Shown here piece after piece: positions 35,235 to 39,551 of a stretch of DNA of 39,551 bases. Position 1 is the stretch's first letter; every line of letters begins with the position of its first letter. The notes under the pieces are model-generated. The model did no database searches and was not told where the DNA came from. It was given only the letters and a program-made list of their open reading frames with translations. The position numbers and the translations under genes are program-made. Source of the stretch: Caldilineaceae bacterium bin5 (GTDB taxonomy: Bacteria > Chloroflexota > Anaerolineae > Caldilineales > Caldilineaceae); assembly GCA_002238445.1 (NCBI GenBank), contig MPML01000045.1, positions 1 to 39,551 of the forward strand, in the 5' to 3' direction.

Positions 35235-36491
35235 ATGTCATCGACCGAACATGCTTTTGCCGGACCTTCAACCCCTCCTAAACCTGTGAAGGGCTTCGAT
35301 GCTGCGGGGATTCATTGCGGAATAAAGCCCACGGGAGCGCTGGACCTGGCGCTGATTGCTAGCCCCACAGCCTGCCGGGCGGCAGCGGTGTTTACCCAGA
35401 ATGCTTTTCCGGCGGCGCCGGTTTTGTACGACCGCGACCTTGTGCGGTTGAACCCGGATGGGACGCACGGCGTCGTCATAAACAGCGGCAATGCGAATGC
35501 CTGCACGAGCGCGGAGGGCAACGCTAACGCACGTCGCATGGCCGAGGCGGCGGAGAAGAGCATGGGCAGCACCGACAATACGGCCTTCGTAATGAGCACC
35601 GGAGTCATTGGCGTGCAGTTGCCGATTGGTGTTATCGAGGCGGGGATACCTGAGGTAGCTTCCAAATTGCGACCTGACGGCTGGGAAGAAGCGGCCGAGG
35701 CCATTATGACAACAGATGTGTTCCCCAAGTGGGCGTCCGGCCAAGCTGAGGTTGGCGGCAAGACTGTAACCGTCACCGGGATCGGCAAAGGCGCGGGGAT
35801 GATTCACCCGAACATGGCGACGATGCTGGGCACGCTGGCTACGGACGCGGCAATCGCGCAGCCGTTGTTGCAGAAGGCCTTGTCGAAGGCTGTCAGTAAT
35901 AGCTTTAACCGCATCAGCATTGACGGAGATACCAGCACAAATGATACCGTTCTAGTACTTGCAAATGGCGCGGCCGGGAACGCCGAGATTACAGAGGAAG
36001 GGGCGGACTACGACGCGTTTCTGGCAGCGCTGAGTGCTGCTTCGATGGAGCTCGCGAAGCTTATAGTGCGTAACGGCGAAGGTGTTACCAAGTTTGTTAC
36101 GGTACAGGTGGAGGGCGCGGTCAGCGATGACGAAGCGCATCAGGTCGCAAACTCAATTGCGAAGAGCCCGCTGGTCAAGACGGCCTTTTTTGGGCATGAC
36201 GCCAACTGGGGGCGAATCCTGTGCGCGGTTGGGTATTCGGGCGCGACGGTTGATCCAACGCGGGCGCATTTGTTCATCGCAGCGGGGCAGCCGCATGAGG
36301 GCAGCCCGGAATTGCAGCTTGTGGATGCGGGCACGCCGACCAACTATGAGGAGGCCGATGCGTCGGTGATTTTTGCAGAAAGCGAGATCAGCGTGCGGGT
36401 TCCATTGGGGCTGGGCGAGGGCTCGGCGACGGTGTGGACATGCGATCTGAGCTACGACTACGTGTCGATCAACGCGGAGTATCGTACTTAA
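35235..36491 (+). CDS. argJ: bifunctional glutamate N-acetyltransferase/ornithine acetyltransferase
   Basis: Transfers acetyl groups between N-acetylornithine and glutamate, making the arginine pathway cyclic; it can also use acetyl-CoA if bifunctional. The self-cleavage site is in GKGAGMIHPNMATMLG, with nucleophile Thr ~196, and the C-terminal half shows NDTVLVLANGAAGN and NDW-like GHDANWGRIL. Length 418 aa. ATG 35235 is preferred, with GGAG 6-7 bases upstream; an ATG four codons earlier overlaps it. A terminator follows the stop. Confidence 0.95.
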   Translation: MSSTEHAFAGPSTPPKPVKGFDAAGIHCGIKPTGALDLALIASPTACRAAAVFTQNAFPAAPVLYDRDLVRLNPDGTHGVVINSGNANACTSAEGNANARRMAEAAEKSMGSTDNTAFVMSTGVIGVQLPIGVIEAGIPEVASKLRPDGWEEAAEAIMTTDVFPKWASGQAEVGGKTVTVTGIGKGAGMIHPNMATMLGTLATDAAIAQPLLQKALSKAVSNSFNRISIDGDTSTNDTVLVLANGAAGNAEITEEGADYDAFLAALSAASMELAKLIVRNGEGVTKFVTVQVEGAVSDDEAHQVANSIAKSPLVKTAFFGHDANWGRILCAVGYSGATVDPTRAHLFIAAGQPHEGSPELQLVDAGTPTNYEEADASVIFAESEISVRVPLGLGEGSATVWTCDLSYDYVSINAEYRT

Positions 36492-36522
36492 ATGTAGTGG
36501 AAAGCGGATAGTGTCCGCCGCG

Positions 36523-36571
36523 AGCCGCCTTGGCCTCACTGCCAATAGACAGTGACCCGGGCGGCTTTTTC
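36523..36571 (+). terminator. intrinsic terminator after argJ
   Basis: AGCCGCC (36523-36529) pairs with GGCGGCT (36560-36566), with an inner CACTG/CAGTG stem, then TTTTT. It points along + and separates argJ from the convergent dioxygenase gene. Confidence 0.85.
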
Positions 36572-36573
36572 AT

Positions 36574-37461
36574 TTAGACGCCCCAGCGTCGGCGGGCCTC
36601 TTCCATCGGGACGGTATCGCCTTTCATCCAGGCGTAATGTGCGATCGGGTTTTCGCCGATCCAGCGTTCGTCTACAGCTTCGTCGGCGCGCTGGTAGCGG
36701 GTGTCGCAGCTGAGGCGGAAGCGGCCGGTGGTTTTGGAGAGCGAACCGTGCATGGTGTACATGCCGAAGATGAGGGCGTCCCCCATTTCGAATTCGGCGC
36801 TGCGCCACTGGCCGCCGTAGGTGTCGACAAGTTCGACAGGGTCGTTTGAAAACCAACCGGTGACCTTGTCGCGGTCGACTTCCATCTCGCCATAGGTTTG
36901 CCTGATGAGATCGAAGCGGTGGGAGCCGACGAGTAGGGCGAGTGGACCCATTTCATAGGGCAGGTCGCCGAGGGGAGTCCATACGGTGAACACGTTCTGT
37001 GTGCCACGGCCCATGTAGACGATGTCGTAGTGGGCGCCGGTGAAGGCGCCGGTTGGGACTACGCGCAGCCATTTGAAGTCGTAGGTAAGGCTGGGCCCTT
37101 CGAGGTATTCGGCAAAGAACTGCATCAGGGTAGGGGCTTCGACGACATCCAGGAATTCGGGCGTGTGGGTGACGGCTTTGGAGCCGCCATAGAACTTGCC
37201 GCGTTTGCCTTCGGCGATTACGCCATCCATGAGGGATGCGCCGGGCGCGAGTTGCTCGGCCTGTTCCAGATTCTCGAGTACGACGCGGCGGGCCTCTTTA
37301 ACTTTCTGCCGGTCGTGCAAACCGCGAATGAGCAAATAGCCTTCATCCTGCAGACGACTGCGCAGGGCAGGCATGTCCTCCCTGTCTGCGGTCGAATCCC
37401 GTAGTTCATCGAGATATCGTCCTCCCATCTCGAGATCGTGTTTCCCCATCGTCAGTTTCAT
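36574..37461 (-). CDS. phytanoyl-CoA dioxygenase family protein
   Basis: The 295-aa Fe(II)/2-oxoglutarate oxygenase has an intact facial triad: H144-Y-D146 (GAHYDIVYM) and H238 (YTMHGSLSKTTGR), with R247 or R249 as the likely 2-oxoglutarate Arg. MGPLALLVGSHRFD (~171-184) is the usual GxLxLxxGSH strand. The substrate is unknown. The start ATG 37461 has GGAA upstream; a second ATG lies four codons in. A truncated sugar-permease gene ends 36 bases upstream on the same strand, so it may be the survivor of a decayed uptake operon. Confidence 0.9.
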   Translation of the reverse strand: MKLTMGKHDLEMGGRYLDELRDSTADREDMPALRSRLQDEGYLLIRGLHDRQKVKEARRVVLENLEQAEQLAPGASLMDGVIAEGKRGKFYGGSKAVTHTPEFLDVVEAPTLMQFFAEYLEGPSLTYDFKWLRVVPTGAFTGAHYDIVYMGRGTQNVFTVWTPLGDLPYEMGPLALLVGSHRFDLIRQTYGEMEVDRDKVTGWFSNDPVELVDTYGGQWRSAEFEMGDALIFGMYTMHGSLSKTTGRFRLSCDTRYQRADEAVDERWIGENPIAHYAWMKGDTVPMEEARRRWGV

Positions 37462-37497
37462 AGTTCAGATTCCGGATTTCAAAATTGGAATTGCGGT

Positions 37498-37842
37498 TTA
37501 TTTGATGCTGCCTGCGGTCGGGCCGGCGATGAAGTAGCGCTGGGCGAACAGGAAAATGAGCAGGATTGGTAGGATGGAAACGAAAGAGGCCGTGAAAATG
37601 AGATGGAGTGGAACCGTCCGGCCTGATACACCAGAATCCAGCACGGCAAGAAAGAGCGGTAGCGTGTAAAGCTCCGGCTTGTTGAGGTAGATCAACGGGC
37701 CCATAAAGGCGTTCCAATGGCCCATGAAAGAGAAGATGGCAAGTGCGGCCATGCCGCCAGTGGCCGCCCAAAGAGGTAGGTTGAAGTCCTGGCTGCCGAC
37801 GATATCGGTCAATTCAGAGCCGGAGACCATAGCGGTCATCAC
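37498..37842 (-). pseudogene. truncated carbohydrate ABC permease (MalG-like C-terminal part)
   Basis: The frame keeps the C-terminal spans of a MalG-type permease (LAIFSFMGHWNAFMGPLIYL, LPLFLAVLDSGVSG, LLIFLFAQRYFIAGPTAGSIK) but only ~114 residues of about 280. The EAA loop and N-terminal spans are missing: upstream of LPLW the sequence no longer resembles the family, though the frame stays open to ~37910. No other transporter gene is adjacent. It reads as a gene remnant left by deletion or rearrangement. Confidence 0.75.
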
Positions 37843-38048
37843 TTTCTCAGCGTAGCCTGTGCAGAAAGGCGTCTCAGGGGTTGTAGGAGGCAGGACTCGA
37901 AGGAACAGACGAATTCAAGACACCTGAGCTTGCTGAATTACTTATGCAGGCCAGGATCACTTCACTAACCTGGCAATGTGTCAGGCTTGAAAATGCCCTC
38001 AGAACCTCTGGCCCATATGTTTGAAGTTCACTGCTTCAGTCTGATGCG

Positions 38049-38891
38049 TCAAGAGTCATAGAATTGTACGGACTGGGCCTGCTGAATGATGCCCAGTTTG
38101 GAGGCGGAGGTGTAGAACCTCTGCAAGCTGGCGACACATTTCACGTCGAACCGGTATTGGATGTTCTTGCGAAGATAGGCGCGACCGGTGGCGGCCAGGG
38201 TCTCGTCGCCGGGATAGTGGGCGCAGGCGATGTCGTCGAGTGCGGCGACGCCGGCTTCGCGTGAATCGCGAATTGCCTGCAGATGGGCTGGGGTGAGGAC
38301 GCCGGGGCGGCCAGTCCAGAATGCGAATACGAAGGGGAGTCTGGTCATTCCGCGCCATTCCTCGCACAGGTCGTGCTTGTGTAGCCCGAGCGCGACATGA
38401 TCGACGAAGAGGGCATTATCGCCTATGAGGAGGGCGGCGTCGCAGCGTCTGAGCATGGTGGGCAGGTCAGGCCCCATAGTGACGAACTCCGGCTCGATGT
38501 CGAACCACTCGGCGCAGAGAATTCGCATTAGGGTGGCGGAGGTTCGAGAGCTGGTGTCGAGGGCGACGGACCGAGCTCTTGTCAGAGGCTTCTTGGAATA
38601 CGCAGCGACAGAGGCGATCGGGCCGGTTGAGGTGACGGCGCCTCCGGGCACGACGCGGTAGCGGGGCGTGTATTCGATGGAGGAGAGAAGAGCGAGGTCG
38701 ACTGCACCGCTGTGCAGCCAGTCGGAGCAGCGGGAGGGTACGTCATATTGGAGGGAAAACAGGTCGGTACGATTGCTGAGACCGTGCCAGAGGGGGCGGG
38801 CGTTGAGGTACTCAACACAGCCGACGCGAACAGTTCTCTTGTCGGCCCGGGGGGGGCTTGCATCGTCTTGGCGGCGTTGCCAATTTGACAT
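38049..38891 (-). CDS. mqnA: chorismate dehydratase of the futalosine menaquinone pathway
   Basis: MqnA converts chorismate to 3-enolpyruvylbenzoate, the first step of futalosine-type menaquinone synthesis. The protein (280 aa) shows RVGCVEYLNARPLWHGL, LALLSSIEYTPRYRVVPGGAVTSTGPIASV, VALDTSSRTSATLMRIL and the ALLIGDNAL segment typical of the family's periplasmic-binding-protein-like fold. It lacks a signal peptide, as expected for a cytoplasmic enzyme. The ATG at 38891 is preceded by AAGGAC set in a hairpin loop. No other mqn genes are in the window. Confidence 0.92.
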   Translation of the reverse strand: MSNWQRRQDDASPPRADKRTVRVGCVEYLNARPLWHGLSNRTDLFSLQYDVPSRCSDWLHSGAVDLALLSSIEYTPRYRVVPGGAVTSTGPIASVAAYSKKPLTRARSVALDTSSRTSATLMRILCAEWFDIEPEFVTMGPDLPTMLRRCDAALLIGDNALFVDHVALGLHKHDLCEEWRGMTRLPFVFAFWTGRPGVLTPAHLQAIRDSREAGVAALDDIACAHYPGDETLAATGRAYLRKNIQYRFDVKCVASLQRFYTSASKLGIIQQAQSVQFYDS

Positions 38892-38893
38892 GA

Positions 38894-38913
38894 TTAAGAC
38901 GTCCTTGTCTTAA
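38894..38913. promoter_or_regulatory. inverted repeat over the mqnA ribosome-binding site
   Basis: TTAAGAC and GTCTTAA flank six bases; in the mqnA mRNA the loop AAGGAC holds the ribosome-binding site, 2 bases before the ATG region. A second perfect palindrome, GCCCCTAGGGGC, lies at 38917-38928. They could form an operator or an RNA hairpin affecting translation. Confidence 0.45.
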
Positions 38914-39016
38914 CGGGCCCCTAGGGGCTATGGATTTTGGAGGGTGCAACCAGAAGATGTCAAGGTTGTACCGGGCGTAGTGTCCATGGCTGTGGACGTA
39001 CGAGTGCTATGATACA

Positions 39017-39394
39017 TCAGGCCAGGCTGACGTCCAAGCCCGCTATTTTCTCCAGCGCGGCCGCTGCCTGGAGGACGAGCGTGTCGGCGTGGTGACGGCC
39101 GACTATCTGGAGGGCGACAGGCAGGACGCCGGTGGTGAAGCCGCAGGGAACTGAGACGGCAGGCTGCCCGGCGGGATAGAAGGGGAAGGTGAAGGGCAGG
39201 CGGTCAAAGATGGATGGCGTAGGATTGCATTCGTTCTGCGCGGGCCAGTCGTCGACACCCCAGGCAGTGAGAGGCATCTGAGGTGTCAATAGAAGATCGT
39301 ATTCTTCGAAGAACCCAAGAGCCTGGATGTAGAAGCGGGTGCGGGCGATGCTGACATATTCGTAACTGCTAAGCCACAGTACTTGACCAGCCAG
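39017..39394 (-). pseudogene. amidase C-terminal fragment
   Basis: The frame encodes the C-terminal ~115 residues of an amidase-signature enzyme: SSYEYVSIARTRFYIQALGFF, EEYDLLLTPQMP, FTFPFYPAGQPAVSVPCGF and GVLPVALQIVGRHHADTLVLQAAAALE. The catalytic Ser/Lys region would lie upstream. In the upstream direction family resemblance is lost where the terminal repeat begins (~39366), and a TGA at 39395-39397 closes the frame. The gene is therefore interrupted, or its 5' part is frame-shifted, at the repeat junction. Confidence 0.7.
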
Positions 39395-39544
39395 TCATCC
39401 TTGGAATCATTCAGGCTCTTGGTGACGCAACTGGTGTACAGCCGCCGCCATGCTCGCCAGCCGACACGTTGCGTTGAAGGCACACGGTCGGTGAGGCCTG
39501 GTTTTGTAGGGGGGCGTTGCGGGGGCGCAGCCCCTGCACAAGGG
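39362..39544 (-). repeat. right copy of the ~183-bp inverted terminal repeat
   Basis: Reverse complement of 1-183 with about 15 mismatches by eye. A frame with RVGWRAWRRLYT...KDDWLV is shared with the left copy. Its inner edge lies within the amidase fragment. Seven more bases follow to the window end. Confidence 0.85.
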
Positions 39545-39551
39545 AGGGCCG

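Noticed and set aside
1..39544. Composite transposon or integrative element bounded by the inverted repeats
   Set aside because: No transposase, integrase or target duplication is visible and the interior is mostly core metabolism; a contig break at a dispersed repeat is simpler.

Overview
The window looks like a chromosomal piece of a bacterium, most likely an uncultivated Chloroflexota (Caldilinea/Anaerolinea-like or SAR202-like). This is an inference from family content: a HMG-CoA reductase, futalosine-type menaquinone synthesis (mqnA), a long PurL next to a separate PurQ, several phytanoyl-CoA-dioxygenase-like proteins and xylose-isomerase-like TIM barrels beside ABC transporters, and moderate-to-high GC with many GTG/TTG starts. 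No plasmid, phage, CRISPR or transposase genes are visible. The two ends carry the same ~183-bp sequence in opposite orientation, so the window is probably a contig that stopped at a dispersed repeat.

Layout. 0.5-2.0 kb (+): one-carbon pair fchA-like/folD with overlapping ATGA. 2.0-7.2 kb (-): an RNase HI-like protein, a metallo-beta-lactamase-fold hydrolase, then a tight three-gene operon (unrecognised 476-aa protein, TIM-barrel sugar isomerase, SMP-30 lactonase). 7.5-9.3 kb (+): gltX, tRNA-Gln(CTG) and a strong terminator. 9.4-21.1 kb (-): HMG-CoA reductase with an extra N-terminal domain, and upstream of it the purine operon purL-Q-C-E-K-F-D, preceded by tRNA-Glu(TTC) with its own promoter; a terminator hairpin lies between tRNA-Glu and purL. 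purM, purN, purB and purH are not in the window.

21.3-33.4 kb is an accessory uptake/catabolism region: an unrecognised protein diverging from an amino-acid-type ABC transporter (binding lipoprotein and permease, no ATPase), a TIM-barrel isomerase with a Gfo/Idh/MocA oxidoreductase, a bicupin, a phytanoyl-CoA-dioxygenase-like protein with an altered iron site, and a carbohydrate ABC operon (binding lipoprotein and two permeases, again no ATPase) ending in a cytochrome P450.

33.4-36.6 kb (+): argG and argJ, preceded by a structured leader with a terminator and closed by another terminator. 36.6-39.5 kb (-): a second dioxygenase with an intact iron motif, a truncated sugar permease, mqnA with an inverted repeat over its ribosome site, and an amidase C-terminal fragment interrupted by the terminal repeat.

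The observations most worth following up are the FolD lacking both signature cyclohydrolase residues beside an FTCD_C-type cyclohydrolase; two candidate attenuators (before purL and before argG); the HxG-type dioxygenase; and the unknown protein coupled to a sugar isomerase and a lactonase.
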